A DNA stretch of 64,000 bases from Bacterioplanes sp. (GCA_014859445.1 JACUUC010000008.1:44109-108108); one strand, 5' to 3'; positions 18,863 to 29,375 are shown, numbered from the stretch's first letter. The notes: generated by a model not told the origin, from the letters alone. Made by a program: numbers and translations.

Positions 18863-18975
18863 GCATATCAAAAATGGCGTTTTGATACATAATAGCTAAT
18901 CATGTTTGTGTTTTTGGGGTTGGGGTGATATGTTTTTGCATATAACTACTCTTAAATGATGCATTAAGGCATATC
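18863..18975 (+). promoter_or_regulatory. Repeat-rich control region of the third hipBA module
   Basis: An inverted repeat TATCAAAA (18866-18873) / TTTTGATA (18880-18887) lies in the 170-base gap before the antitoxin. The heptamer GCATAT(C/A) recurs at 18863, 18938 and 18969, with its inverse GATATG at 18927. The last copy ends three bases before the start codon. This fits autoregulation by HipB3, using a DNA word unrelated to those of modules 1 and 2. Confidence 0.5.
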
Positions 18976-18978
18976 GAA

Positions 18979-19299
18979 ATGAGCTATGTAACAGAGCAGA
19001 TACTAGAAAGCCTTCGAGAAGCCCGCTTACGTAAGGGTTTTAGCCAAAGAGAGCTAAGTGCGCGTTCGGGGGTGCCGCAAAGTCATATTTCGAAAATCGA
19101 GTCTGGCGGTGTTGATTTAAGAATGTCCAGTTTGATTGCACTTGCCCGTGTACTCGACCTAGAGTTGTTGGTTGCGCCTAAAAAGTCTGTTCCTGCCATC
19201 AAGTCAATCATTCGAAGTGGCCAAGGTATTAACGGCATCAACGATGAAGCTGAGCCAATACCGCCTGCATATCAGTTAGGGGACGATGGCGATGACTAA
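18979..19299 (+). CDS. hipB: HipB-like XRE antitoxin (module 3)
   Basis: A 106-residue protein with a clear XRE helix-turn-helix at about residues 10-64 (REARLRKGFSQRELSARSGV then PQSHISKIESGGVDLRMSS). It is the most typical HipB-like sequence of the three. The C-terminal tail is acidic (ends GDDGDD). Its stop overlaps the toxin start by 14 bases. Confidence 0.9.
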   Translation: MSYVTEQILESLREARLRKGFSQRELSARSGVPQSHISKIESGGVDLRMSSLIALARVLDLELLVAPKKSVPAIKSIIRSGQGINGINDEAEPIPPAYQLGDDGDD

Positions 19300-20521
19300 T
19301 CATGTTTCTACGCTCAACGTGTTGCTCTATGGTGAACCCATCGCAACGATCACCAACGTGGGCAATGATAGAACGCTTTTTGCCTTTATGGATTCGTACA
19401 TTCATGATGAATCACGGCCCGTGTTAGGGCTGGGTTTTAAAGATTCGTTAGGTGGCTTGCTGACTAACTTCAAACCGACCCAAACCATGTTAACGCCGTT
19501 TTTCTCTAACCTTTTGCCAGAAGAAACCATGCGTCAGTACCTGGCAGAGCGTGCTGGAGTGAATCCGGCGCGAGATTTTTTTCTATTGTGGGTGTTAGGG
19601 CAAGATTTAGCAGGTGCGATCACAGTTGAACCTGCTGATGGCGAAGCGCTGCCGCCTAATGTGCATCAAAACATTGATGATGAAACGAAAATAGATGCTC
19701 CAATGCGTTTTTCATTAGCGGGAGTGCAGTTGAAGTTTTCGGCCGTACAACAGACAAACGGTGGTTTGACTATTCCAGCAACCGGTAAAGGTGGTTCTTG
19801 GATTGTGAAATTGCCGTCGTCTCGCTTTGAAGCCGTGCCAGAAAATGAATATTCGATGATGGAACTGGCTCGCATGTTGGGGATGGATGTGCCAGAAACG
19901 CAGCTACTCCCGATTAACCAGATTGCTAATATCCCAGATGGTATTGGTAAATTTGGTGATGCTTTTAAACATGCTCAGGCGTTTGTAATCAAGCGTTTTG
20001 ACCGAGCAGATGGCCGATCCGTACACATTGAGGACTTTGCACAAGTATTTGGCGTCTATCCTCAAGATAAATACAAAAAAGCAAGTATGCGTAATATTGC
20101 TCAGGTTATCGGCATCGAAGGTCAAGACGAGGACATCGCAGAATTTACCCGCAGATTGGTGTTCAATACTCTCATTGGCAATGCGGATATGCATTTGAAG
20201 AATTGGTCTGTGATTTACAAAGACAAGCGTACCGCAACGATTGCACCTGCTTATGATTTTGTCTCGACCATTCCTTATATCCCCGATGATAGTGCGTCGC
20301 TGAAGGTGAGCCGTAGCAAGAAATTCAGTGATTTCACGCTGGATGAGCTGTCACACTTAGCCGCTAAAGCCATGCTGCCAGAAAAATTGGTGTTAGATAC
20401 TGCCAAGCAAACCGTGGCAGGCTTCCATGAAGTATGGGCGAAAGAGAAAACGCATTTACCGCTGACCAAGTCGATGATTGAGGCAATAGAGACGCACTTG
20501 CGCAGCATTCCGCTGCGCTAA
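19286..20521 (+). CDS. hipA: HipA-like kinase toxin (module 3)
   Basis: A 411-residue HipA-domain protein. The loop is SLAGVQLKF near residue 142, the catalytic loop GNADMHLKNWS near 297 (the second Asp of the usual DDH is Met here, as in many HipA relatives) and metal-binding PAYDFVS near 321. It belongs to the SLAGVQ-K subgroup, different from modules 1 and 2. It ends 127 bases before yicC and marks the right edge of the island. A weak hairpin CCCTGT/ACAGGG follows at 20580-20606. Confidence 0.9.
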   Translation: MAMTNHVSTLNVLLYGEPIATITNVGNDRTLFAFMDSYIHDESRPVLGLGFKDSLGGLLTNFKPTQTMLTPFFSNLLPEETMRQYLAERAGVNPARDFFLLWVLGQDLAGAITVEPADGEALPPNVHQNIDDETKIDAPMRFSLAGVQLKFSAVQQTNGGLTIPATGKGGSWIVKLPSSRFEAVPENEYSMMELARMLGMDVPETQLLPINQIANIPDGIGKFGDAFKHAQAFVIKRFDRADGRSVHIEDFAQVFGVYPQDKYKKASMRNIAQVIGIEGQDEDIAEFTRRLVFNTLIGNADMHLKNWSVIYKDKRTATIAPAYDFVSTIPYIPDDSASLKVSRSKKFSDFTLDELSHLAAKAMLPEKLVLDTAKQTVAGFHEVWAKEKTHLPLTKSMIEAIETHLRSIPLR

Positions 20522-20648
20522 AATGAGAACCGACGCGTACAAAAATGCAGAAGCATCGGTCATATTGGTTTGAAGAGAACCCTGTATTCACAAGCAAATA
20601 ACAGGGCTTCTAAGACATTCTTGGCCGGATAGGTTGTTATTCAAGTAC

Positions 20649-21512
20649 CTATTCGATGTTTTGCACCTGCTCTCGCATCTGTTCGATCAGCACTTTCAGC
20701 TCTACTGCGGCTTGGGTAATGCTGGCGTTGAGCGACTTGGATGACAGGGTGTTCGCTTCGCGGTTGAGTTCTTGCATCATGAAGTCTAAACGGCGGCCGA
20801 TGGGTTCTTGTTGTGTCAGTATGCGCGCCACTTCGTTGATGTGGGTGTGTAGCCGGTCGAGTTCTTCGGCGATGTCGGCTTTTTGCGCCAGTATCACCAT
20901 TTCTTGTTCTAAGCGTTCGGGATTGAGTTGTTGTTGCAGTTCGCACAGTCGTTGTTGCAGTTGCTGGCGTTGTGTTTGTAGGGCGGCGGGCATTTGTTCG
21001 CTGACGTTCTGTACCAGCGGTTGCATTTTATCCAATCGTTGTTGAATCAGTTGTGCCAGTTCTTTGCCTTCGCGGGCGCGAGCGTCGAGCAGTTCGTCGA
21101 GTGCGTGATCGAACGCGGTCAGCGCGGTTTGTTGTTGGGCTTTGTTGTCTTGCTGGTCACTGACGATCACCCCAGGCCATTGCAGTATGTCCAGTACGTT
21201 CATGGCGTTGCCGGGGCCGATGATGGCGTGTACTTGATCGGCGGCTTGGTTGAGCTGGCGCACTAAGTCGCTGTTGAGTTCCAGTGACGGTTGGCTGTGT
21301 AAGGCTTGATAGCGCAAGGTGCATTCGATTTTGCCACGATTCAGGCGGCGATTAAGGCGCTCTCGTAGGTGCGGCTCTAGGTCGCGAAACGCATCGGGAA
21401 GGCGGAAGTGGGTTTCCAGATAGCGACTGTTGACCGAGCGAATTTCCCACGTGAAACGGGCTTGTGGGTGTTCTTGGGTGCTGCGGGCAAAGGCCGTCAT
21501 GCTGTAAACCAT
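20649..21512 (-). CDS. yicC: YicC/YloC family endoribonuclease
   Basis: A 287-residue protein starting MVYSMTAFARSTQEHP, the family's hallmark N-terminus, and ending with the RLDFMMQELNREANTLSSKS block. The family has endoribonuclease activity linked to small-RNA turnover. It is the normal neighbour of gmk on one side and rph on the other. Here gmk is about 14 kb away, on the other side of the island. Confidence 0.95.
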   Translation of the reverse strand: MVYSMTAFARSTQEHPQARFTWEIRSVNSRYLETHFRLPDAFRDLEPHLRERLNRRLNRGKIECTLRYQALHSQPSLELNSDLVRQLNQAADQVHAIIGPGNAMNVLDILQWPGVIVSDQQDNKAQQQTALTAFDHALDELLDARAREGKELAQLIQQRLDKMQPLVQNVSEQMPAALQTQRQQLQQRLCELQQQLNPERLEQEMVILAQKADIAEELDRLHTHINEVARILTQQEPIGRRLDFMMQELNREANTLSSKSLNASITQAAVELKVLIEQMREQVQNIE

Positions 21513-21604
21513 GGGGTACTCCTCAAATTAACGTGCCTCGATTGTAAAGTGTTGGGGCGTTTCCGGCTATAATGGCTTTTTTCGTTGTTATAAGGATTCT
21601 CATT

Positions 21605-22324
21605 ATGAGACCAAGTGGTCGTACGCCGCAGGACCTTCGTGCTGTTCGCATTACACGTCAGTTTACTAAACATGCCGAAGGGTCGGTGCTGGTGGAGTTT
21701 GGTGATACTAAGGTTATTTGCACGGCCAGTGTCGAAACATCCGTACCGCCATTTTTGCGTGGCAAAGGGCAGGGGTGGGTGACGGCGGAGTACGGTATGC
21801 TGCCTCGTTCGACCGGTTCGCGCATGATTCGTGAAGCCGCCAAAGGCAAGCAGCAGGGCCGCACGGTTGAGATTTCGCGTTTGATTGGTCGCAGCTTACG
21901 TGCCGCGGTGGATTTGACTGCATTGGGTGAGAATACCATTGCCATCGACTGCGACGTCATTCAGGCCGATGGCGGTACGCGTACAGCGGCGATTACCGGT
22001 GCTTGTGTGGCGCTGGCCGATGCCATTACGTGGTTGAAAGCCAATGGCAAGGTAAAAGGCGAGCCATTAAAACAGATGATTGCCGCGGTATCGGTGGGTA
22101 TGTACCAAGGCACAGCGGTTCTGGATTTGGATTATGCCGAAGATTCGCAAGCAGAAACCGATTTGAACGTCATTATGACGGCGGCGGGTGGCTTTGTGGA
22201 AATTCAAGGTACGGCCGAACAAGAAGCCTTTAGCCGTGACGAGTTGAATGCGATGCTGGCGTTGGCCGAGCAAGGGGTTGCGGAATTGATTGAGAAACAA
22301 CGTGTGGCATTAGCCGACGCGTAA
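21605..22324 (+). CDS. rph: RNase PH
   Basis: A 3'-to-5' phosphorolytic exoribonuclease that trims tRNA precursors. It has 239 residues from ATG 21605 ([20 protein letters not shown]), the family length; starting at 21572 would add unconserved residues. The conserved block [20 protein letters not shown] near residue 57 and the [20 protein letters not shown] block near 105 are intact. It is divergent from yicC, as in Pseudomonas. Confidence 0.97.
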   Translation: MRPSGRTPQDLRAVRITRQFTKHAEGSVLVEFGDTKVICTASVETSVPPFLRGKGQGWVTAEYGMLPRSTGSRMIREAAKGKQQGRTVEISRLIGRSLRAAVDLTALGENTIAIDCDVIQADGGTRTAAITGACVALADAITWLKANGKVKGEPLKQMIAAVSVGMYQGTAVLDLDYAEDSQAETDLNVIMTAAGGFVEIQGTAEQEAFSRDELNAMLALAEQGVAELIEKQRVALADA

Positions 22325-22350
22325 GCGTTAGCAATGCGTCTGCGGTGTAT

Positions 22351-22387
22351 AAAAAAGAGTTACCTTTGCCGGGTAACTCTTTTTTTT
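22351..22387. terminator. Bidirectional intrinsic terminator between rph and crc
   Basis: GAGTTACC (22357-22364) and GGTAACTC (22372-22379) form a perfect stem, with an A-run before and a seven-T run after. It would stop rph transcripts on the plus strand and crc transcripts on the minus strand. Confidence 0.92.
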
Positions 22388-22417
22388 GAGTCGGTGTTCG
22401 GCTAACGCGGTTGCGAA

Positions 22418-23191
22418 CTACTCGTCGTCAAACTCGTATTCCACCAACACGGCCGCGTGGTCGCCAAAGCGTAAGCTGGTGTCGAGTTTGGCATCCACCA
22501 CCAATTGGCGAATGCCGGGTGTGCAAATTTGGTAATCTTTGCGCCAGCCATTGAGTTTACGCCGCGCGCTGTCGGCATCGGGCCACCATGTGTGTTGGTT
22601 TTCACCAAAGTTGGCTTCACGGAAGGCGTCGACATAACCGGCTGGGCCAAACACTTGGTCAAACCACGCACGCTCTTCGGGTAGAAAGCCGGGGGTATTT
22701 TGTTGTTGTTGCCAGTTATCGAGGTCAACGGTTTTGTGGGCGGCTTCAAAATTGCCACAAAAGATGAATTCGCGACGACGACGACGAGTTTTGTGCAGGT
22801 GATCTAAAAAGGCCTGCTGAAATGCCAGTTTGTCTTCCAAGGTGTTGTATTGGTCCACGCTGGGAAACAAAATCGAACCCACACTGACGTGATCGAAGTC
22901 GGCTTGTATGTAGCGACCTTGTAAATCGCATTGAGTAAATGCCAAGCCGGTCATGATGGCTTTGGGAATGTGTTTGGTAAGCACCGCAACGCCGCTGTAG
23001 CCATCGGCTTCAGCATCAAAAAAATAGGCATTGAACTGCTTTGGATATACCACGCTGTCGGGCAGTTGGTATTCTTTGGCTTTTAAGTTCTGTATGGCGA
23101 CGACGTCGGCGTCGGCACTTTCGAGCCATTCATACAGGCCGTTTTCAACCGCTTGTTGAATGCCATCAACGTGTAAGCTGATAATCCTCAT
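22418..23191 (-). CDS. crc: Catabolite repression control protein Crc
   Basis: A 257-residue protein of the exonuclease III fold, starting MRIISLHVDGIQQAV. Crc works with Hfq to block translation of catabolic mRNAs in pseudomonads. The nuclease site is degraded: the position of the catalytic Glu reads IQNLKA instead of LQETK, and the GD-N motif reads CGNFEAAH, as expected for Crc rather than ExoIII. The WWPDAD...GWRKDYQI block also matches Crc. A longer frame to 23731 overlaps pyrE and is not used. The presence next to pyrE is the Pseudomonas arrangement. Confidence 0.9.
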   Translation of the reverse strand: MRIISLHVDGIQQAVENGLYEWLESADADVVAIQNLKAKEYQLPDSVVYPKQFNAYFFDAEADGYSGVAVLTKHIPKAIMTGLAFTQCDLQGRYIQADFDHVSVGSILFPSVDQYNTLEDKLAFQQAFLDHLHKTRRRRREFIFCGNFEAAHKTVDLDNWQQQQNTPGFLPEERAWFDQVFGPAGYVDAFREANFGENQHTWWPDADSARRKLNGWRKDYQICTPGIRQLVVDAKLDTSLRFGDHAAVLVEYEFDDE

Positions 23192-23245
23192 ACATGGTTC
23201 CCAATTAGTTATGTGTGTATGATAGCGCATCCATAATTTTTCGGC

Positions 23246-23274
23246 TAAATAGGTGAGTGAAAAAAACCTATTTA
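23246..23274. promoter_or_regulatory. Perfect 9-base inverted repeat between crc and pyrE
   Basis: TAAATAGGT (23246-23254) and ACCTATTTA (23266-23274) are separated by 11 bases, 31 bases upstream of the pyrE start. It could be an operator or a hairpin in the pyrE leader. The run of A in the loop and absence of a following T-run argue against a terminator. Confidence 0.4.
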
Positions 23275-23305
23275 TTCGCGTTGTATTGTCTTGTTTGGGG
23301 TTTTT

Positions 23306-23950
23306 ATGCACGCCTATCAGAAAGAATTCATTGAGTTTGCCATTCAGCAGGGTGTTTTGAAGTTTGGTGAGTTTACCCTCAAATCTGGTCGTGTGAGTCC
23401 TTATTTTTTTAATGCGGGTTTGTTTAATACCGGTGTCGCGCTGGCAAAACTGGGTCGTTTCTATGCGGCGGCGTTGGAAAACTCGGGCATTGAATACGAC
23501 GTGGTGTTTGGTCCTGCCTATAAAGGGATTCCATTGGCCGCTACGGTGACGGTGGCGTTGGCTGACCATCATAATAAAGACATGCCGTATGTGTTTAACC
23601 GTAAAGAGGCGAAAACACACGGCGAAGGTGGTAGCTTGGTTGGGGCTGAGTTGCGTGGTCGTGTGGTAATCGTTGATGACGTGATCACGGCCGGTACAGC
23701 GATTCGTGAGGTTATGGCGATTATCGAACAAGCGGAAGGCGCAACCCCCGCGGCCGCGTTAATTGCCTTAGATCGCCAAGAAAAAGGCCAGGGTGAGTTG
23801 TCGGCCATTCAAGAAGTTGAGCGTGATTTTGGTATGCCGGTGATCAGTATTGTTGGTTTGAATCAGGTGTTGGATTACGTTGCTCAGCAACCCGAACTAG
23901 AACAACATGCGGCGGCGATCAGTGCGTATCGAGACCGCTACGGAGTGTAG
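23306..23950 (+). CDS. pyrE: Orotate phosphoribosyltransferase
   Basis: Converts orotate and PRPP to OMP in pyrimidine synthesis. It has 214 residues from ATG 23306 ([20 protein letters not shown]), equal to E. coli PyrE. The PRPP-binding motif [16 protein letters not shown] is near residue 120 and the flexible loop block [13 protein letters not shown] near 98. The next gene begins two bases downstream. Confidence 0.97.
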   Translation: MHAYQKEFIEFAIQQGVLKFGEFTLKSGRVSPYFFNAGLFNTGVALAKLGRFYAAALENSGIEYDVVFGPAYKGIPLAATVTVALADHHNKDMPYVFNRKEAKTHGEGGSLVGAELRGRVVIVDDVITAGTAIREVMAIIEQAEGATPAAALIALDRQEKGQGELSAIQEVERDFGMPVISIVGLNQVLDYVAQQPELEQHAAAISAYRDRYGV

Positions 23951-23951
23951 A

Positions 23952-24620
23952 ATGAAGAAAGGCGCGCTTTGGATACTGTGTTGTTTCACGATTGGGTTCG
24001 GTCAGGGTGTTCATGCCGGTCAATTGTACCGTTTTACGGTGGATGGCTCGGTAACGATCAAAGATCATGTCCCCGCTGAATTTAGCCACTTAGGATACGA
24101 CGTGTTGAATAGCCGTGGCATGGTCATTGACCGTGTTCCACCGGCACCGACTGCTGAAGAAATTGCCGCACGCCGCGCGCAAGAAGCCGCCGCGCAGGCT
24201 CGACGCGATGCCATTGCCTTACAGCGACAAACAGATCTGGATCTGTTGCGCCTGTATGCGAAGCCAGAAGATGTCGAGCGCGTGCGGCAGCGCAAAGTAA
24301 CCGAAGTTGAGTCGTATGTGCAGTTACAGCGTCGTCGTATCACCGATTTAGAAGAAAAGCTTGAACGCTCACAAACCAACGCGGCCAATTATGAACGTCG
24401 CGGTCAAACGGTTCCCTCCGATTTGCGCGTAGAGATTGTGCAATTGCAAAGTGGTATTCGTGATGCGCATAACAACATTCGTTTGCGTCGCGAAGAAATG
24501 CAAACCAGCACGCAAGATTATGCCCGTGATTTTGAGCGTTTGCGGGTGTTGCAGGTCTATCCTGCGGGGACACTAGAAGACGAAGTGGATTATGACTTGG
24601 TTGAGCAGCGCCTAAAATAG
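23952..24620 (+). CDS. Exported coiled-coil protein of unknown function
   Basis: A 222-residue protein starting MKKGALWILCCFTIGFGQGV with a likely Sec signal peptide cut near residue 23 (VHAG). Mature residues start QLYRFTVDGSVTIKDHVPAE, a DUF4124-like N-terminal look, then a long charged helical region (about 65-205) probably forming a coiled coil. It starts two bases after pyrE, so it is co-transcribed. A strong terminator follows. Function is not known; a periplasmic location is likely. Confidence 0.75.
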   Translation: MKKGALWILCCFTIGFGQGVHAGQLYRFTVDGSVTIKDHVPAEFSHLGYDVLNSRGMVIDRVPPAPTAEEIAARRAQEAAAQARRDAIALQRQTDLDLLRLYAKPEDVERVRQRKVTEVESYVQLQRRRITDLEEKLERSQTNAANYERRGQTVPSDLRVEIVQLQSGIRDAHNNIRLRREEMQTSTQDYARDFERLRVLQVYPAGTLEDEVDYDLVEQRLK

Positions 24621-24636
24621 AGCGTTGTGTAGTGAT

Positions 24637-24667
24637 AAAAAATGCCGCAGTGATTGCGGCATTTTTG
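24637..24667. terminator. Intrinsic terminator
   Basis: AATGCCGC-AGTGATT-GCGGCATT with flanking A- and T-runs; it closes the pyrE operon and can also serve the convergent slmA transcript. Confidence 0.92.
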
Positions 24668-24694
24668 TATCGGCTGAACCGTAATGACGACGGG

Positions 24695-25303
24695 TTAACC
24701 AAGTCGTACTGAACGTAGCAGCTGTGGTTGCAGCAGCGCCCATTGCTGGTCCCACAATTGCGTGGGTTTTTCTTTAAATTCCGTGCGAACGTACTGGCGA
24801 ATTTTTCCTTCCAGTAGTGCCGTTAGCAGGTTGGCGGCGGCACTCACGGTTTGCAAAGGGACTTTTTGTTCGCGCAATTCGGCTTCTCGCAGAATTTGCT
24901 TGAACTGCGCTTCAATACGATCAAAAAATTGATGGATGCGTTGATGCAGTCGCTCTGTTTCGCCAGATAGGGCATCACCGGATAGCAGGCGACACATCCC
25001 CGGGTTTTTCTCACTGAATGTCAGCACCAACGTCAGTATTTTCTCACAACGATCATCGGCGTGTTCAAAATCCTGCATGATGCGCGTAATGCGAGAAAAT
25101 ACCGTTTCTTCGATGAAGTTGATCAGCCCCTCGAACATCTTCGCCTTACTGGGGAAGTGTCGATACAGTGCGGCTTCTGATACACCAACAGCACTGGCTA
25201 AGCTGGCGGTGGTGATGCGTCCGCCAGGGTTGTTTTCCAGCATCTGTACCAGCGATTGCAATATTTGCTCGCGGCGTGACACCTTGTCGGTGACCTCGGT
25301 CAT
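24695..25303 (-). CDS. slmA: Nucleoid occlusion factor SlmA (TetR family)
   Basis: A 202-residue TetR-fold protein. It binds chromosomal sites and blocks FtsZ polymerisation over the nucleoid. The HTH segment [20 protein letters not shown] then [13 protein letters not shown] near residues 30-62 is close to E. coli SlmA, as is the C-terminal [10 protein letters not shown] block. It lies among argB, algC, dut and coaBC, the conserved neighbourhood (dut-slmA in enterics). Confidence 0.93.
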   Translation of the reverse strand: MTEVTDKVSRREQILQSLVQMLENNPGGRITTASLASAVGVSEAALYRHFPSKAKMFEGLINFIEETVFSRITRIMQDFEHADDRCEKILTLVLTFSEKNPGMCRLLSGDALSGETERLHQRIHQFFDRIEAQFKQILREAELREQKVPLQTVSAAANLLTALLEGKIRQYVRTEFKEKPTQLWDQQWALLQPQLLRSVRLG

Positions 25304-25348
25304 GAATCACTCCTGAGTAACGACATTAAGGATGGCTGCGTCATGCAA

Positions 25349-26299
<951 letters not shown>

Positions 26300-26344
26300 T
26301 TATGACACCAATTATAGCGCGAAGCGGCCAGTGTCTGCCAATGC

Positions 26345-28846
26345 CTATCCGAACGGAACCTCTATTTCTGGTGCGTGACGGGTAAGTGCTTGCTTCATTC
26401 GGCGCTGAATACGAGCAATGGCTTCTTGATCATTACCGGCAAAGCGTAAGGTTAGCTTTGCGGTGGTATTGGATGCACGAATTAACCCCCAGCCATCGGC
26501 AAATTCGATACGAATGCCATCGGTGGTAAACACGCGGGCGTTATTACCAAGGTCGGCGTCGGTGGCCATGGCATTGACGATGTCGAATTTACGCTGATCG
26601 GTGGTGTCTAGGGTGATTTCTGGTGTGCTGATGTCTTCCGGCAATTGCGCAAACAATTGATCGCAAGGCAGCGTTTGCGCGCTGATCAATTCCAGTAAGC
26701 GCGCTGCCGTGTAGAGGCCATCGTCAAAGCCGTACCAGCGATCTTGAATGTAAAAATGACCGCTGAACTCACCACCGACAATGGCGTTGAGTTCGCGCAT
26801 TTTCTTTTTCATGAGTGAGTGGCCTGTTTTCCACATGGTGGGGCGGCCACCGCAACGGCTGATTAAGCCCGATAAATGACGAGATGACTTCACGTCGAAG
26901 AGAACATCTCGGCCGACATGGCGTGGCAAAATGTCTTCGATGAGTAGCATGAGCAAACGATCCGCCCAAATGATCTTTCCTTGGTTGTCCACCAAGGCGA
27001 CACGATCGCCATCCCCATCAAAGGCAATACCAAGGTCGGCGTTGTGTTCGGCGACAGCCTGTTGCAGCGCAATCAGGTTCTCTGGACGGTTGGGGTCGGG
27101 ATGGTGATTAGGAAAGTCACCATCGACGTCGCAAAAGAGCTCAATGGTGCGTATGTTCAAGCGCTCCATAAGCGCCTTGGCCGCTGGGCCGGCAATGCCA
27201 TTACCCGCATCGATGACCACGGTCAGATCACGATGAATTTGAATGTCGTCTTCAATGCGTTGTAAATATTGAGGCAGTAGATTGTATTGCTCAACGCGTG
27301 CGCCTTCGGCTCGTGGCAGATCATGGCGCGCAATGCGATGATACAGCGCTGTCAATTCTTCTTGCGTTAAGGTCAGCTGATCGATGACGATTTTGAGGCC
27401 ATTGTATTGGCTCGGGTTATGGCTGCCAGTGACGACAACACCACAACCGCCGTCGAGTTCGTGAGTTGCGAAATAAAGCAAACCGGTTGGTTGTGCACCG
27501 AGTGACGTGACATGACAGCCCGCTTCGATCAAGCCATCTTGCAGTGCACTCGCAAGAGCCGGACTGGAGTGGCGACCATCCCAAGCAAGGTGAATACAAT
27601 TACGATCACGGCTACGCAGTTCCGCGCCGAGTGCTCGGCCAATCCAATAGCACACATCGTTGTTCAGATCCTCGCCGACGATGCCGCGAATATCATACGC
27701 CCGAAAAATACCGCGACTGATGGTCGGCGGTTGGTCACTGGGCAATTCTTCGACGTCCATTTGTGGCAGATCGGGGTTGGTACGAGCCACAGTTGGTGCC
27801 GCAACAGAGGACTTATGCAGCTTATTGGGGCTTTCAAGATCGAGATCCGGTCGTTGTCGAGCGGGTTCTGTCTCCGGTGCCGCGTTCGGGTGTGCAGTCC
27901 GGATTAAATGGCGCATTTGCTGTGCCAGTTCATCGAACAGCGCTAAGGTAAAGGTGGGTGGTTGGTCATTACCGGTACGCGACAAGCTACGAACGTAGGT
28001 GAGCAAGTTCAGGTGATTGCGCTGTAACTCGCGTTTTTGTAACGCCAGCATGAGGAATAACCCTAACAGTGTTGCTATGAGCACGATCACCCACGGCGTC
28101 ACAAAAGGCGCTAAGGCTAAACGCGGGCGCTCATCCGCTGGGCGATAGGTTAAAAACCAATAGTCATTGATGGGCACGGTGATGTTGCCGCCCATGCGTT
28201 CCCCCCCTCGTCCTAGGCGGAAGATTTCTAAGCCGGTACTGACATCGCCGCCAACGTATTGATGCACCCACACTTGCCCCAGATTGTGCGCCGCACTGGG
28301 CTGAAAGCGCTCTAGCCACATTTTGCCGTACTCCACTAACAAAATACCGACAATACGTTGTTGTTCGTCACGCACCGGAGATGCCCAAAAAAATTGCACT
28401 TGGTTGTCACGGGCTACCGCTTCTAAGCGCATGTCGGCGCCACGCAAGGTGCGGCTAACCAAATCTTGTACGGCAAAGCCAAGATTATTCTGCAACTGAA
28501 TTGCTTGATTACGGTTCAGTAGTTGAATGTGGATCGCGCCGGGCATAAAGCCTTTCAGACTATCGAGCCACTCAGGATTGGGTTGATAGAGTGCATCCAG
28601 TGTGTTCGGGTGCTGGCTGGCGGCAAGTTGTTGGCGACGAGTGTCATTCAATTTGCTGCTGAGGTTGTGGCTCATTTGTTCCGCCATGGCGCTGGCAAAG
28701 GCGTGGTCGACATCGGCTTGTGAAAACAGATTCACCTGCACACTTTGCATCGCCATGCCGCCGGATATGAACAGCAAAGCGAGCCAAATGCTAATGCGGC
28801 TATAAAGTAAAATGGTGCGTTTACTGGTGTTTGGGTCTTTGTCCAT
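26345..28846 (-). CDS. algC: Phosphomannomutase/phosphoglucomutase with membrane-anchored N-terminal domain
   Basis: An 833-residue protein. The C-terminal 460 residues form the mutase: active-site serine in VVVTGSHNPSQYNG near 478, metal loop AFDGDGDRVAL near 615 and phosphate loop near the end. It interconverts hexose 6- and 1-phosphates for polysaccharide and LPS precursors. The first 370 residues carry two membrane segments (about 14-35 and 250-270) flanking a periplasmic sensor-like region, then a disordered linker. Such long AlgC forms are known in Pseudomonas. What the extracytoplasmic part senses is not known. Confidence 0.92.
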   Translation of the reverse strand: MDKDPNTSKRTILLYSRISIWLALLFISGGMAMQSVQVNLFSQADVDHAFASAMAEQMSHNLSSKLNDTRRQQLAASQHPNTLDALYQPNPEWLDSLKGFMPGAIHIQLLNRNQAIQLQNNLGFAVQDLVSRTLRGADMRLEAVARDNQVQFFWASPVRDEQQRIVGILLVEYGKMWLERFQPSAAHNLGQVWVHQYVGGDVSTGLEIFRLGRGGERMGGNITVPINDYWFLTYRPADERPRLALAPFVTPWVIVLIATLLGLFLMLALQKRELQRNHLNLLTYVRSLSRTGNDQPPTFTLALFDELAQQMRHLIRTAHPNAAPETEPARQRPDLDLESPNKLHKSSVAAPTVARTNPDLPQMDVEELPSDQPPTISRGIFRAYDIRGIVGEDLNNDVCYWIGRALGAELRSRDRNCIHLAWDGRHSSPALASALQDGLIEAGCHVTSLGAQPTGLLYFATHELDGGCGVVVTGSHNPSQYNGLKIVIDQLTLTQEELTALYHRIARHDLPRAEGARVEQYNLLPQYLQRIEDDIQIHRDLTVVIDAGNGIAGPAAKALMERLNIRTIELFCDVDGDFPNHHPDPNRPENLIALQQAVAEHNADLGIAFDGDGDRVALVDNQGKIIWADRLLMLLIEDILPRHVGRDVLFDVKSSRHLSGLISRCGGRPTMWKTGHSLMKKKMRELNAIVGGEFSGHFYIQDRWYGFDDGLYTAARLLELISAQTLPCDQLFAQLPEDISTPEITLDTTDQRKFDIVNAMATDADLGNNARVFTTDGIRIEFADGWGLIRASNTTAKLTLRFAGNDQEAIARIQRRMKQALTRHAPEIEVPFG

Positions 28847-28902
28847 AGCGCTTCCCTTCTTATTATGATCCCTTCAAAACAGATTGAAGGCAGAGACCGA
28901 GG

Positions 28903-29355
28903 TTATTGTCGACCAGAGTGTCCGAAACCACCCGTGCCGCGATCGGTTGCAACAAATTCGGTAACGATGTCGAATTGCGCTTGAACAACAGGTACCAGTA
29001 CCAGCTGTGCAATACGCTCACCCACATCAATCGTGAAATTGTCTTTGCCACGATTCCAGCAGCTCACCATGAGTTCGCCTTGGTAGTCCGAATCAATGAG
29101 TCCAACCAAGTTGCCCAAAACAATACCATGTTTATGGCCCAAGCCTGAGCGTGGGAGAATCACGGCGGCCAATTGTGGATCTTCGATATAGATTGCCAGA
29201 CCCGTTGGGATGAGTTGCGTTTCGCCCGGGTGTAAGGTGAGCGGGCTATCTAAGCAGGCACGAAGATCCAGTCCAGCGGATCCGGGCGTGGCGTATTCCG
29301 GAAACGGGATGCTGTCGCCAATACGAGGGTCAATCACTTTTACTTGCAAAGAACG
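28903..29355 (-). CDS. dut: dUTP pyrophosphatase
   Basis: Hydrolyses dUTP to dUMP, keeping uracil out of DNA and feeding thymidylate synthesis. It has 150 residues from ATG 29355 ([19 protein letters not shown]). Conserved motifs are in order: [33 protein letters not shown] and the C-terminal [10 protein letters not shown]. The start is 20 bases downstream of the coaBC stop, the usual coaBC-dut pairing. Confidence 0.96.
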   Translation of the reverse strand, partial: RSLQVKVIDPRIGDSIPFPEYATPGSAGLDLRACLDSPLTLHPGETQLIPTGLAIYIEDPQLAAVILPRSGLGHKHGIVLGNLVGLIDSDYQGELMVSCWNRGKDNFTIDVGERIAQLVLVPVVQAQFDIVTEFVATDRGTGGFGHSGRQ

Positions 29356-29375
29356 CATAAAAAATCCAATAGCCA

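Noticed and set aside
23192..23731. N-terminal extension of crc over pyrE
   Set aside because: The extra 180 residues are antisense to pyrE and the Crc N-terminus MRIIS begins at 23191, at the family's usual place.
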